DNA from: Deltaproteobacteria bacterium
Lineage (GTDB): Bacteria; Desulfobacterota; Dissulfuribacteria; Dissulfuribacterales; QOAL01
Direction of reading: 5' to 3'
DNA length: 45,165 nucleotides
NCBI GenBank assembly: GCA_027067775.1
Contig: JAMOVK010000060.1
Span: 1-45,165, forward strand
Within the stretch, counting starts at the first letter, position 1, and every line of letters begins with the position of its first letter. The notes beneath the pieces were generated by a model. It was not told the origin of the DNA. It did no database searches and worked only from the letters and a program-made list of their open reading frames with translations. Below are positions 16,362 through 25,465 of the stretch, piece by piece. A program made the translations under genes and the position numbers.

Positions 16362-17633
16362 ATGAATAAAATGGCATCTCTTTGTTTTCTTCACGCAGCG
16401 GATCTGCATCTTGGTTCCGCCTTCAAGGGGCTCAGGGCGGTTAATCCCGGTGCGGCATCGTCCATGATTCAGGCAACTTACAAGGCCTTTGACAATCTTC
16501 TACAGATAGCCATTGAGAGACAGGTGGATTTTGTACTGTTGGCCGGGGACTTGGTGGACATGGATGATAAAAATCTAAGGGCCCTTTTGCATCTTCAGCA
16601 AGGTTTTAGGCGATTACAAGATCATGGAATCAGGGTGTACATAGTCCATGGAAATCACGATCCCATTGGGGTCATCTCCAATGCCATAGATTTTCCTAAA
16701 AATGTTTTTGTCTTTCCACATACAAGGGGGGAATGGCTTTCAATAGAAAACAGAAGCGGCATTCCTGCCAATATCTGGGGTATGAGTTTTAAGAGCAGAT
16801 CAGAACGACGAAATCTGGCCAGAATGGTGCCCAAGGATTGTCCTGAAGGTCTCAGGATAGGATTGCTACACTGTACGGTAGGCTCAGCCCAGGGACACAG
16901 TCCCTATGCATCCTGCAACCTTTCGGATTTAAAGAAAGGCCCATGCCACTACTGGGCCCTCGGACACATTCATCAAAAAGGGGTTTTGTCCTCGGATCCC
17001 TTTGTTGTTTATTCTGGAAATATCCAGGGTAGAAGCTTTAAGGAGCAGGGTAGGCGGGGGTGTTTTATTGTAGAGGTGAACAGGGATCTGGATCTGGTGC
17101 CCACCTTCACGGAAACAGACGTGGCAAGGTGGGTTGAGCTGGCAGTGGATGTCACAGATCTTTCCAGTATATCCCAGCTTATGGATAGGTTGTATGGGGC
17201 AATGGAGGGCCTGGTATCTGGATCCGGCAACCGAGCGCTGGTGTGCAGGTTTAGGCTTGAGGGAATATGCCGTTTCTATGACAGGATCTATTCACAGGAT
17301 CATTTGGAGGAAATTTCCAAAGAGATTGCCCACGGTTTTGAAAACTGGGATCCTATTGTAATAGTTGCAGGAGTGGAAAATCAGACCATTCCCGCAACAG
17401 ACATTGAAAAGAGAAAGGCTGCCGAGGATCTTGTAGCCTATGTTCTCAGACAGGCCGATGAACTCGAGCTGGATCCAGCAAATCTTACTGGTCCTGGCGG
17501 ACCTTTGGCCCAGCTTTTTCAAAACAGGAGATTTTCAAGGTTTAAAATAGGCCTTGATGAAAAGGAGATAAGACAGATTGTCCTTTCTGCCCAGCATCTC
17601 CTTCTCCATCTTCTGGAGAATCCTGAAAAATGA
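16362..17633 (+). CDS. YhaO/SbcD-like metallophosphoesterase (DNA repair exonuclease family)
   Basis: The protein has 423 residues. Calcineurin-like motifs are intact: D14-x-H16 (AADLHLGS), G62-D63-x-x-D66 (AGDLVDMD), GNHD at 97-100, LLHCTVG near 170 and ALGHIHQKG near 205. It lacks the size and capping domain of classical SbcD and matches the shorter YhaO type of Bacillus. The family is Mn-dependent and acts on DNA ends with an SMC-like ATPase partner. The next gene overlaps by 4 bases (ATGA) and encodes that partner. The C-terminal 150 residues are not recognised as a separate domain. Confidence 0.88.
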   Translation: MNKMASLCFLHAADLHLGSAFKGLRAVNPGAASSMIQATYKAFDNLLQIAIERQVDFVLLAGDLVDMDDKNLRALLHLQQGFRRLQDHGIRVYIVHGNHDPIGVISNAIDFPKNVFVFPHTRGEWLSIENRSGIPANIWGMSFKSRSERRNLARMVPKDCPEGLRIGLLHCTVGSAQGHSPYASCNLSDLKKGPCHYWALGHIHQKGVLSSDPFVVYSGNIQGRSFKEQGRRGCFIVEVNRDLDLVPTFTETDVARWVELAVDVTDLSSISQLMDRLYGAMEGLVSGSGNRALVCRFRLEGICRFYDRIYSQDHLEEISKEIAHGFENWDPIVIVAGVENQTIPATDIEKRKAAEDLVAYVLRQADELELDPANLTGPGGPLAQLFQNRRFSRFKIGLDEKEIRQIVLSAQHLLLHLLENPEK

Positions 17634-20600
17634 GGATTGAAAAGATAGAAATAGATGCCTTTGGAGCACTGAAAGATAGAAATTACGGTTCCTTGCCTGC
17701 CGGTCTGAATGTCTTTTTAGGAAATAACGAGGCAGGCAAATCCACGATTTTGGCCTTTGTCAGGGCCATGTTTTTCGGTTTTCCTGACAGGAGAAAAAAT
17801 AGATCAAGTTACGAGCCGTTGGAACCCGGTGTCTTTGGCGGCCGCCTTGTTATTGTTTCTGAGGATGGTAAGAGGCTTACAGTAGAGCGAAAAAGGAATT
17901 TTGATGGCATGAGAAGCCAGCGTCCGTTATTCAGGCTATACGATGAAAATGGACAGCTGCTGCCTGATTCATCCCTTCAGGTCTATTTTGGAAGCATCTC
18001 GAGACCCCTTTACGAAAACGTATTCGGGTTCAGTCTTGATGAACTTCAGGTGCTTGATAGTCTTAGCGGATCAGAGATTAGAGATGCCATCTATGGTGCC
18101 AGTTTTGGGACAGCGCTTCTTGCTGTTCCGGCTGCAAGAAAAAGGCTTGAAAAGGACCTGGGCGGGCTTTTTAAACCCTCTGGTCAAAATCAGGAGATAA
18201 ACAGACTGCTGGTAGAGCTCGATGCTACCAAGGCCAGGATTGCGGTGGCAAAGGGCCAGCTTGAAAAGTACCAAAGGTGTGTTCGCGTAATAAATGAGAC
18301 AGAAGACTCTATCAACAGAGTAGAATCCAGACTTAGACACACTGAAAAAGAACTCCAGTGTCTTAGGCAGATTGTATCATGCTGGAATGAATACAGGGAA
18401 CTTATCGGCTTAAAGGAGCAGATAGAGGCGTTAAAGAGACAGCTTGGTGATAGGATCCCTTCAAACAGGGAGCTTTGGCAGGCAAGGGTCCTGGATAAGG
18501 AGGTGTCAGAAGCCTCAACGCTTCTTATAGAAAAAAGGGCAGAACACGTACACCTGTTAGCTCGATTGGAAGGGATCCGTGTCAATGAAGGATTTTTAAA
18601 AAGATCTAAACAGATACAGCAGCTTCTGGCCAAAAGACACCATTTTTCACATCTTGAACAGGAAATCCTAAAAAGAGGACAGGAACTCGAGGACCTTAAC
18701 GGTGAGCTCCACGATGGCTTTGTAGTTCTTGGCGGAGACTGGAGCGAGGATAAAGTCAGTCAGGTTGATACCGGAGCTGCTGTTCGTTCCGCCTTACAGG
18801 CCTTTAGAAAGGCCTTTGATGAAATATCTACCAACCTTGTCCTACTTGACAGGGAAAGCGGGGTAAGACAACAAGATCTCAAGAGGCTTGAAGAAGAACT
18901 GGACAGGCTGTGTGAGAAGGTCAAGGTCTTAAATGGTAAGCTGGAGCATGTTGACAGGGAAATTCTTGACGAGGCTGTGCAGGATCTTGCAAGGGCAGAA
19001 ATTGCCTTTAAAGAGCTGACAGAAGTGGAACAGGAAGTAGCGGTGTTTTATGACAAGGTTGTTTCCAAGGCCAAAGGGCTTGGGCTTAACAATATTTCCC
19101 TAGAAAAGCTTTCGGGTCTTGACTTTAAGGGGCTTTTGAAAAGGGCTTGGGAACTTTTTGATGATTTTGCTGATAAAAGGCAAAGATACAGGCTACTTGG
19201 CCAGCGTCACTACTATGAGAACGAAGACCTTCTGCGCTTGAACGACCGTTTGGAATGCAAAAAAAAGGAGTTTTCAGACCTCGAAAACAGATTTCTCCTT
19301 TCAGATGATGAGATACGGGAACTTTCTGCCCTTGCGAGTTCTTTATCCGGTGCCATTCCCCAAAGACCCCAGATAGGGGCATCTTTGAATTCCATGGACA
19401 TGGAGAAAAAGGGGCTTGAAAAAAAGCTAAGGACTGTAGAGCGGGTTGTATCTTTATGGTCTGCAATGGAAAAGGCCGTCATGGCTTTGTATCCATTGGG
19501 CTTGAGTCTGATTATTTTACCATTTGTGCCTGGTTTTTACGGTTATGGGAACTGGCTGTTTATTGCCGCAGGGGTCTTTGTGTTTCTGACCACCCCTTTG
19601 ATCTCAAGATGGTGCAAAAAACAAAAAAACGGGTATGCGTCAAAGAGGCAAGAGCTAATAAAGGAAAAGGTGCATTTGGAACATCACGGCGATGCTCTGG
19701 CAGATGAGCTTCAGAGAATAGAAAAGGGGCTCAAAAGGCTGTCTGCCCTAGCAGGTATAGATGAAGAGGTGCTTTTGACAGACTTTAGCAAGGCAGCAAA
19801 TATGGCACAGTCTTATCAGTCTTTTTTGGAGGAGAAAAACGCTGTTTACAACGAGATAAGAGGGCTTGAAGATCTTGTTTTTGAAAGGAGAAATGCCGTT
19901 AAGGCGATAGAAGCTCACAGAGCCAAGCTTAAAGGTTGTTTGGACAGCATAGAAAGGAGTTGGAAAGAGCTTTTTCAAGGCATTGGCTTTCAAGCTGTTC
20001 CCGAGCTTAAGGACTTTCATGTATTTTCAAAGGACCTTGAAGGGTTGTGGCTTAACATAACAGCATTTTCCGGGATAGATGAAAGGCGGGTGCACAAAAA
20101 GGAGACCCTGGAGGAGTTACTAAGCAGGCTTGCCCATAATGTGGGATTATCCAAAGAGGATATCTCAGGCCTGACTTTGGATCAGCGGATTTTTAAGATT
20201 AAGGACAGTCTGAAAAGTCTTATGAGCTGTCTCGACGAGCTGGAACAGACCGAAAGACAGCAGACACGTGTTAAACAGGAAAGATCAAGGCTCTTGGCTG
20301 CAGTCCAGGATATTCTTACTAAAAGAGAAGGACTTTTGGCTGAAAAAAATCGTGTTCTTGAAGACTGGCTCCAATTTCTAAAAGACACGGATATGCCTTG
20401 TTCTGGCAATGAGGAACCCGGAGATATACTTGAGCTCTTTGTAATGGTTGACAGGCAGAAACAGCTTTTGCTGAAGAGGCATCGCCTGGAAAAGGGGTTA
20501 GGGGAGCTAAAAGGTCAGCTAGGTGATGCCCGCATGAAAGTGAAGGAAATTTTGCATGAGCTTTGTCCTGATTTTGAGTTTGACTCCTTGGGGCAGGCTG

Positions 20601-21571
20601 TTGATTACCTAGTAGGGCTTTTAGAACAGGAAAACCAAAAGGCGGAAGAGGCACAGCAAATCCGGAGAGAAAGGGCCTACTTGGAAAATGAGATTGTAGA
20701 GCTGGAAAAAAGGATCAGGGAGGCACAGGACAGGCTCAGGCAGTTGTTTGAGAATCTGTCTGTTTCAACCCTGGACGAACTTGAAGGACTGTTACGTAAG
20801 GCAGTGGAACTGGAAAAGAAGGAGGTCCGACTGAACGAGTTGTTGCTGGCCATTTCTTCACAGTTTCACATTGAACCAGAATGGGACAGGGTTGTTGCTC
20901 TTTTTTCTAAAAGATCCTTTCATGACATGGAGGTGGATGTTAAAGAGCTTGAGCGCACAGAAGAGGAGCTTCTGAAGGAAAGGGACAGGCTTTACAAGGA
21001 GCGGGCCGAGGCGGTCCAGGCCCTAAAAGGACTTGTCAGCTCTACGGAACACCAGGAGCTTCTGGCCAAGTATGAGATGTTAAGGGCTGGTCTCAAAGAG
21101 CTTGCCCTAAAGTGGTCCATGTTGGCTTTGGCAAAGACTCTGCTTGAAGAGGCTACCAGGAGGTTTGAACAGGAGAATCAGCCCAAGGTTCTTTCCGAGG
21201 CTTCTAGACATTTTATGCGAATAACCAAAGGCAGATACCAGGGCATTCTGCCAGATCAAGGACATGGATTTGTGGCTATTTCAAGTTCTGGTCGCCGTTA
21301 CAGTCCTGATAAGTTGAGTAGGGGGACTGCCGAACTGCTTTATCTCTGTCTGCGTTTTGGGGTAATATCGGCATGTGAGCCAGGTCCCGAGACTATTCCC
21401 GTGCTTATGGATGATATATTTGTAAACTTTGATCCCGAGAGAATGGAGCTTGCGGCCAAGGCAGTGGCACAGCTGGCTGAAAAACGGCAGGTCCTCTTCT
21501 TTACATGTCATCCCCATGTGGCATCTGTTTTGACTAACGTTGCGCACCAGGCAAAACTTGTGAATATGTAG
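17630..21571 (+). CDS. YhaN-like SMC/Rad50-type AAA ATPase with a central membrane segment
   Basis: The protein has 1313 residues. Walker A is GNNEAGKST (31-39), and an AAA_27-type N-terminal lobe continues to about 180. Two long coiled-coil stretches follow (about 190-600 and 680-1190). The ABC signature LSRGTAELLYLCLRF lies near 1228, Walker B VLMDDIFVNFD near 1258 and the His switch FFTCHPH near 1292. Between the coiled coils lies a hydrophobic pair of segments (about 615-665: LGLSLIILPFVPGFYGYG, NWLFIAAGVFVFLT) instead of the CxxC zinc hook of Rad50/SbcC. This is known for the YhaN family and suggests membrane tethering at the coiled-coil apex. It is coupled to the nuclease gene by the ATGA overlap. 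Confidence 0.88.
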   Translation: MRIEKIEIDAFGALKDRNYGSLPAGLNVFLGNNEAGKSTILAFVRAMFFGFPDRRKNRSSYEPLEPGVFGGRLVIVSEDGKRLTVERKRNFDGMRSQRPLFRLYDENGQLLPDSSLQVYFGSISRPLYENVFGFSLDELQVLDSLSGSEIRDAIYGASFGTALLAVPAARKRLEKDLGGLFKPSGQNQEINRLLVELDATKARIAVAKGQLEKYQRCVRVINETEDSINRVESRLRHTEKELQCLRQIVSCWNEYRELIGLKEQIEALKRQLGDRIPSNRELWQARVLDKEVSEASTLLIEKRAEHVHLLARLEGIRVNEGFLKRSKQIQQLLAKRHHFSHLEQEILKRGQELEDLNGELHDGFVVLGGDWSEDKVSQVDTGAAVRSALQAFRKAFDEISTNLVLLDRESGVRQQDLKRLEEELDRLCEKVKVLNGKLEHVDREILDEAVQDLARAEIAFKELTEVEQEVAVFYDKVVSKAKGLGLNNISLEKLSGLDFKGLLKRAWELFDDFADKRQRYRLLGQRHYYENEDLLRLNDRLECKKKEFSDLENRFLLSDDEIRELSALASSLSGAIPQRPQIGASLNSMDMEKKGLEKKLRTVERVVSLWSAMEKAVMALYPLGLSLIILPFVPGFYGYGNWLFIAAGVFVFLTTPLISRWCKKQKNGYASKRQELIKEKVHLEHHGDALADELQRIEKGLKRLSALAGIDEEVLLTDFSKAANMAQSYQSFLEEKNAVYNEIRGLEDLVFERRNAVKAIEAHRAKLKGCLDSIERSWKELFQGIGFQAVPELKDFHVFSKDLEGLWLNITAFSGIDERRVHKKETLEELLSRLAHNVGLSKEDISGLTLDQRIFKIKDSLKSLMSCLDELEQTERQQTRVKQERSRLLAAVQDILTKREGLLAEKNRVLEDWLQFLKDTDMPCSGNEEPGDILELFVMVDRQKQLLLKRHRLEKGLGELKGQLGDARMKVKEILHELCPDFEFDSLGQAVDYLVGLLEQENQKAEEAQQIRRERAYLENEIVELEKRIREAQDRLRQLFENLSVSTLDELEGLLRKAVELEKKEVRLNELLLAISSQFHIEPEWDRVVALFSKRSFHDMEVDVKELERTEEELLKERDRLYKERAEAVQALKGLVSSTEHQELLAKYEMLRAGLKELALKWSMLALAKTLLEEATRRFEQENQPKVLSEASRHFMRITKGRYQGILPDQGHGFVAISSSGRRYSPDKLSRGTAELLYLCLRFGVISACEPGPETIPVLMDDIFVNFDPERMELAAKAVAQLAEKRQVLFFTCHPHVASVLTNVAHQAKLVNM

Positions 21572-21599
21572 GATCGATAAAGCCATATATGAGGAAAAG

Positions 21600-22976
21600 A
21601 TGGATAAAAACACACTCCTTGCTTTAGACAAGAGACTTATTTGGCATCCTTATACCCAGATGAAAGATTTTGAAAAAAGGGATCTTCTTTTTATAGATCG
21701 CGGGGAAGGGGTGTATCTATTTGACAAAGACGGCAAGAGATACTTTGATACCATATCTTCATGGTGGTGCATAATTCACGGGCACAATCATCCGTTAATA
21801 ATGGAAAAAATACGCAAGCAGCTTGGCAGGCTGGATCAGGTTCAGTTTGCCGGTACCACTCACGAAGGTCCCATCCTGCTGGCAAACAGGCTTGAAGGAA
21901 TGTTGCCCCAGCCCTTAAAAAGATTCTTTTTTTCTGACAACGGTTCAACAGCTGTTGAGGTGGCCCTAAAGATGTCTTTCCAGTACTGGAAAAACAAGGG
22001 CATAGAAGGAAGGGAGTTTTTTGTGTCCCTAGAACGGGGCTATCATGGAGACACCCTTGGAACCATGAGCCTTGGTGGTGTGCCAGCCTTTGAAGGGCCT
22101 TTTTCCCCCTTGACCTTTGATTCCATGCGTGTGCCAGCCCCTTACTGTTACAGGTGTCCTGTTGACCCGGATAATTATAGTCCGGAATCTGGCAGAAAGT
22201 GCAGCCTTGAATGTTTCAGGCTCCTTGAAGAAAGGGTTAACGACAGGGCGGACAGAATCTGTGCCATAATTGTTGAGCCTCTGCTTATGGGAGCAGGAGG
22301 CATGCTTGTCTATCCACCTGAATATCTAAAGAGGCTCAGGGAGCTTTGTGACAGGACAGGCGCTCATCTTATCCTTGATGAGGTTGCCACAGGGTTTGGG
22401 CGCACTGGAAAGATGTTTGCCTTTGAACATGCACGGATCTGCCCTGATTTTCTGTGTCTTTCAAAGGGAATAACTGGCGGAACCCTTCCGCTTGCAGTTA
22501 CCGTTACAAACGAGGAGGTCTTTCAGGCCTTTTACGCAGACTACACAGAGGGAAAGACCTTTTTTCATGGCCATACCTTTACTGCCAATCCTATCTGTGC
22601 GGCGTCAGCCCTTGGAAGCCTTGACGTTTTTGAGCAAGAGGATGTCATGGCCAGGCTTCCAGAAAGGGTTTCTTTCCTTCAAGATGAAAAATCAAGGCTG
22701 CTTGATGTTCCAATGGTGGGAGATGTCAGGGGTATAGGTATGGTTGCGGCCTTTGAGCTTGTAAGGGATAAAGAGACCAGAGCGCCCTTTGACCCTGCCC
22801 TTAGGGTTGGCTGGAAGGTATATCTAAAGGGCCTGGAGAAGGGGTTGGTGCTAAGACCCCTTTTGGATGTCATTTACCTGTTTTTGCCTCTATGCACCAC
22901 AAAGGGACAGATATCGCGCCTTCTTGAAGATACGGCAGATACCATTTCAAAGGTCGCCAAGAAAATCGGGTATTAG
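21600..22976 (+). CDS. bioA: Adenosylmethionine-8-amino-7-oxononanoate aminotransferase
   Basis: The protein has 458 residues. It is a PLP fold-type I class III aminotransferase: HPYTQMKDF and SSWWCIIHGHNHP near the N-terminus, DNGSTAVEVALKM (the PLP phosphate site), ERGYHGDTLGTMS, LILDEVATGFGRTG, and the Schiff-base Lys289 in LSKGITGGTLPLAV. The Trp-rich SSWW motif and the YHG segment are specific to BioA rather than ornithine or GABA aminotransferases. It converts KAPA to DAPA using SAM as amino donor in biotin synthesis. The start has GAGGAAAAG just upstream. bioB follows after 3 bases; bioF, bioD and bioC are not in this window. Confidence 0.94.
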   Translation: MDKNTLLALDKRLIWHPYTQMKDFEKRDLLFIDRGEGVYLFDKDGKRYFDTISSWWCIIHGHNHPLIMEKIRKQLGRLDQVQFAGTTHEGPILLANRLEGMLPQPLKRFFFSDNGSTAVEVALKMSFQYWKNKGIEGREFFVSLERGYHGDTLGTMSLGGVPAFEGPFSPLTFDSMRVPAPYCYRCPVDPDNYSPESGRKCSLECFRLLEERVNDRADRICAIIVEPLLMGAGGMLVYPPEYLKRLRELCDRTGAHLILDEVATGFGRTGKMFAFEHARICPDFLCLSKGITGGTLPLAVTVTNEEVFQAFYADYTEGKTFFHGHTFTANPICAASALGSLDVFEQEDVMARLPERVSFLQDEKSRLLDVPMVGDVRGIGMVAAFELVRDKETRAPFDPALRVGWKVYLKGLEKGLVLRPLLDVIYLFLPLCTTKGQISRLLEDTADTISKVAKKIGY

Positions 22977-22979
22977 GTT

Positions 22980-23924
22980 TTGCCAGAGAAAGAAATGGAT
23001 GCGCCAAGCTACGAATATTTAAAGGGACTATCCCTGTCACAGCTTATGGATCTGGCCCTTGCTACCAAGCTGGACCATAGGGGCACACGTTTTGGCCTCT
23101 GTACCATTACAAATGCAAGGAGCGGGGCATGTCCTGAGGACTGTTCCTTTTGTGCCCAAAGCGTTAGCTCCAGAGCGGAGGCTCCGGTTTATGCCCTTAA
23201 GGACCTGGATACCCTTTTGCATGAAGCAGAAACAGCCAAAAGGTCTGGAGCTGAAAGGTTTAGCATTGTCACAAGCGGTAAAGGACCGAGCCCTGCCCTG
23301 ATTGAGAAGATAGCGCAATACCTGGAGGAGATTGGCAGGAGGGTGGACATCAGGCTTTGTGCCTCGCTTGGAATAATATCCGTTGAGGGTTTGAAGGTGT
23401 TAAGAAAGGCAGGTCTTAGCAGGTATCATCACAATCTTGAGTCTTCAGCCGGGTTTTTTCCAAAGATTTGCACCACACATAGCTATCAGCAACGGATTGA
23501 AACTATAAAAAGTGCCAAAGAGGCAGGGCTTGAGGTGTGTGCAGGGGGAATAATCGGTCTTGGCGAATCCGAACAGGACCGCTATCTCATGGCAAAGGAT
23601 CTTGCAGAACTTGAGGTCCATTCCTGCCCTTTAAATATTCTTGTTCCAATCAAGGGTACGCCTCTTGAGAACAAGGAGCCTCTATCCTTGGTAGAAATAC
23701 TCAGAACCGTTGCCATGTGGAGGTTAATGCTTCCCAGGGCCGCAATTAGAATTGCAGGAGGCAGGGAAAAGGTATTAAAAGACATGCAGGCCATAGTCTT
23801 TATGGCTGGGGCAGATGCCATGCTCATTGGAGGTTATCTCACAACCAGGGGCAGGCCGCCTGAAAAAGACATACTGATGGCAAGGGAGTTAAAAATCTTA
23901 TGGAAGGCTCTCCGAAGCTCGTAA
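22980..23924 (+). CDS. bioB: Biotin synthase (radical SAM)
   Basis: The protein has 314 residues from TTG at 22980; an ATG at 22995 preceded by GAGAAAG is an equally possible start. The radical SAM cluster motif is C51-PED-C55-SF-C58. Other BioB features are ARSGACPEDCSFCAQS, YHHNLESSAGFFPKICTTHS (site of the auxiliary cluster and substrate), GGIIGLGE, and ISIAGGRE-like RIAGGREKVL. It inserts sulfur into dethiobiotin at an auxiliary [2Fe-2S] cluster. It forms a short bioAB operon. Its last 25 bases overlap the start of the chromate-transporter gene in another frame. Confidence 0.94.
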   Translation: MPEKEMDAPSYEYLKGLSLSQLMDLALATKLDHRGTRFGLCTITNARSGACPEDCSFCAQSVSSRAEAPVYALKDLDTLLHEAETAKRSGAERFSIVTSGKGPSPALIEKIAQYLEEIGRRVDIRLCASLGIISVEGLKVLRKAGLSRYHHNLESSAGFFPKICTTHSYQQRIETIKSAKEAGLEVCAGGIIGLGESEQDRYLMAKDLAELEVHSCPLNILVPIKGTPLENKEPLSLVEILRTVAMWRLMLPRAAIRIAGGREKVLKDMQAIVFMAGADAMLIGGYLTTRGRPPEKDILMARELKILWKALRSS

Positions 23925-25075
23925 AAATATTTTTTGCCTTTCTCCGTCTGGGCCTTACTGCCTTTGGGGGGCCGGCAATGGTTAGATACATAAAAGAGTT
24001 GGCATGCAAAAAGAACAGATGGGTCAAGCCAGAAGAATTTGACCATGGTATAGCACTGGTTCAGACAATCCCAGGGGCAACTGCCATGCAGGCTGCGGCC
24101 TATGCAGGGCTCAAGGCAAGGGGAGGGGCTGGGGCATTGGCAGCCTTCACCGGATTTGCCCTGCCTGCCTTTGGCCTTATGGTGGCCCTGGCCTGGGCAT
24201 ATCAAAAGGCCATGAACATGGATCTTGTGGTATCATGTTTCAACGGATTGAAGGTGGTGGTGGTTGCAATAGTGGCAAACGCTACCCTGGATTTTGGCAA
24301 GAAGATGATACGCGGCTGGCAAGACTTTCTTCTTATGGCCCTTGCTGCCATCTATCTTTTTTTTAAGGGGAGTCCAGTTATTGCAATAGTATTTTGCAGT
24401 GTTGGCGGTATCTTTTTATACACAAAGATTGTGGGTACGGATGTTGTAGGGTCCTCATTTAAAGATGCCCTTTCCTCCAAAGAGGCCCAGGCCACCATTA
24501 AATGGGCAGGGTTTGTCGCATTTGTTGCCCTTGTGGTCATGTTGATTCTGTTTGTTTTCAAGCCCTTTCTTTTCAATCTGGGGCTTCTCATGATGAAAAT
24601 AGACTTTTTTGCCTACGGTGGAGGCTATGCATCCCTGCCCCTTATGCTTCATGAGATAGTTGAAAAGCATGCCTTTCTTCCAAAGGCGGTTTTTATGGAT
24701 GGTATAGCTCTTGGTCAGGTCACTCCAGGGCCCATTGTAATTACGGCAGCCTTTGTGGGTTTTTTGCTAAGCGGCATCCTTGGCGCCGTGGTCTGTGCGT
24801 GGGCAATCTTTACTCCATCCCTGTTCATGCTTATGATTGCCAGTCCTTTTTTTGACAGCTTTAAGGAGTTTACAGTCTTTAAAAGGGCCATGCGCGGCGT
24901 TCTTGCCTCCTTTGTAGGGCTGCTTCTTGCTGTGTTTGTCAGTTTTTTTATGGCCATTAAGTGGGGCCCTGCACCAGTGCTGGTAGGTGGTGCTGCCTTT
25001 TTGGCCCTGTACAAGGGAATAGATATCCTGTGGGTGGTGCTTGCTGCAGCCGCCCTTTCTGTCTTTATTTTATAA
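23900..25075 (+). CDS. chrA: Chromate transporter (CHR family), two-domain form
   Basis: The protein has 391 residues with about ten to twelve membrane helices in two homologous halves. The N-terminal half has FLRLGLTAFGGPAMVRYIKE and LVQTIPGATAMQAAAYAG. The C-terminal half has FFAYGGGYASLPLMLHEIV and ALGQVTPGPIVITAAFVGF. Both carry the CHR signatures (FGGP; Q..PGP/PGA). The family exports chromate by proton antiport, but many members have not been tested. It overlaps bioB by 25 bases. The reason for linking to biotin synthesis is not evident. Confidence 0.9.
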   Translation: MEGSPKLVKIFFAFLRLGLTAFGGPAMVRYIKELACKKNRWVKPEEFDHGIALVQTIPGATAMQAAAYAGLKARGGAGALAAFTGFALPAFGLMVALAWAYQKAMNMDLVVSCFNGLKVVVVAIVANATLDFGKKMIRGWQDFLLMALAAIYLFFKGSPVIAIVFCSVGGIFLYTKIVGTDVVGSSFKDALSSKEAQATIKWAGFVAFVALVVMLILFVFKPFLFNLGLLMMKIDFFAYGGGYASLPLMLHEIVEKHAFLPKAVFMDGIALGQVTPGPIVITAAFVGFLLSGILGAVVCAWAIFTPSLFMLMIASPFFDSFKEFTVFKRAMRGVLASFVGLLLAVFVSFFMAIKWGPAPVLVGGAAFLALYKGIDILWVVLAAAALSVFIL

Positions 25076-25113
25076 AAAGACGTCTGTATGGCTGATAAGA
25101 TGAGTTATTGTCA

Positions 25114-25141
25114 TTGACTTCATTTTTTGCCTCTATTAAAT
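25114..25141 (+). promoter_or_regulatory. Probable promoter of tRNA-Leu
   Basis: The -35 TTGACT (25114-25119) is followed 16 bases later by TTAAAT (25136-25141). The predicted start lies about 20 bases ahead of the tRNA 5' end. The -10 is only a partial match. Confidence 0.45.
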
Positions 25142-25169
25142 TTCATCAGGCTGATTTTTAGGAAGAAGT

Positions 25170-25255
25170 GCGAGAGTGGCGGAATTGGTAGACGCACTGG
25201 ACTTAGGATCCAGCGGCCTTGCGCCGTGGGAGTTCGACTCTCCCCTCTCGCACCA
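25170..25255 (+). tRNA. tRNA-Leu, anticodon UAG
   Basis: This is an 86-base class II tRNA with encoded CCA. The acceptor GCGAGAG pairs with CTCTCGC. The anticodon stem CTGGA/TCCAG encloses CTTAGGA, with TAG at 25204-25206. A variable arm GCGGCCTTGCGCCGT lies between, and the T-arm contains GTTCGACTC. It reads CUA and other CUN codons. Confidence 0.97.
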
Positions 25256-25465
25256 TGAATTTTATGCCTGCCGGTGAAAATTTCACAGATCTTGGAGTCG
25301 TTGCAGCAAAGGATTCTTGAGGGGTTCGGCTTCCAAACTTTTCAGATCCGATTGGCAAAATTTCGATATGTATTTGACTAAGTCTAAAAAGATCAGTCTG
25401 AAAAAGGGTATTTTGGCCCAGCAGATAAACAAATCAATAAAAATTCAGGAAAGGTTTTTAGGATT

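Noticed and set aside
21281-21631. 116-residue - strand frame at the yhaN-like/bioA junction
   Set aside because: It is antisense to the ABC signature and Walker B of the ATPase and to the bioA start; no family resemblance.
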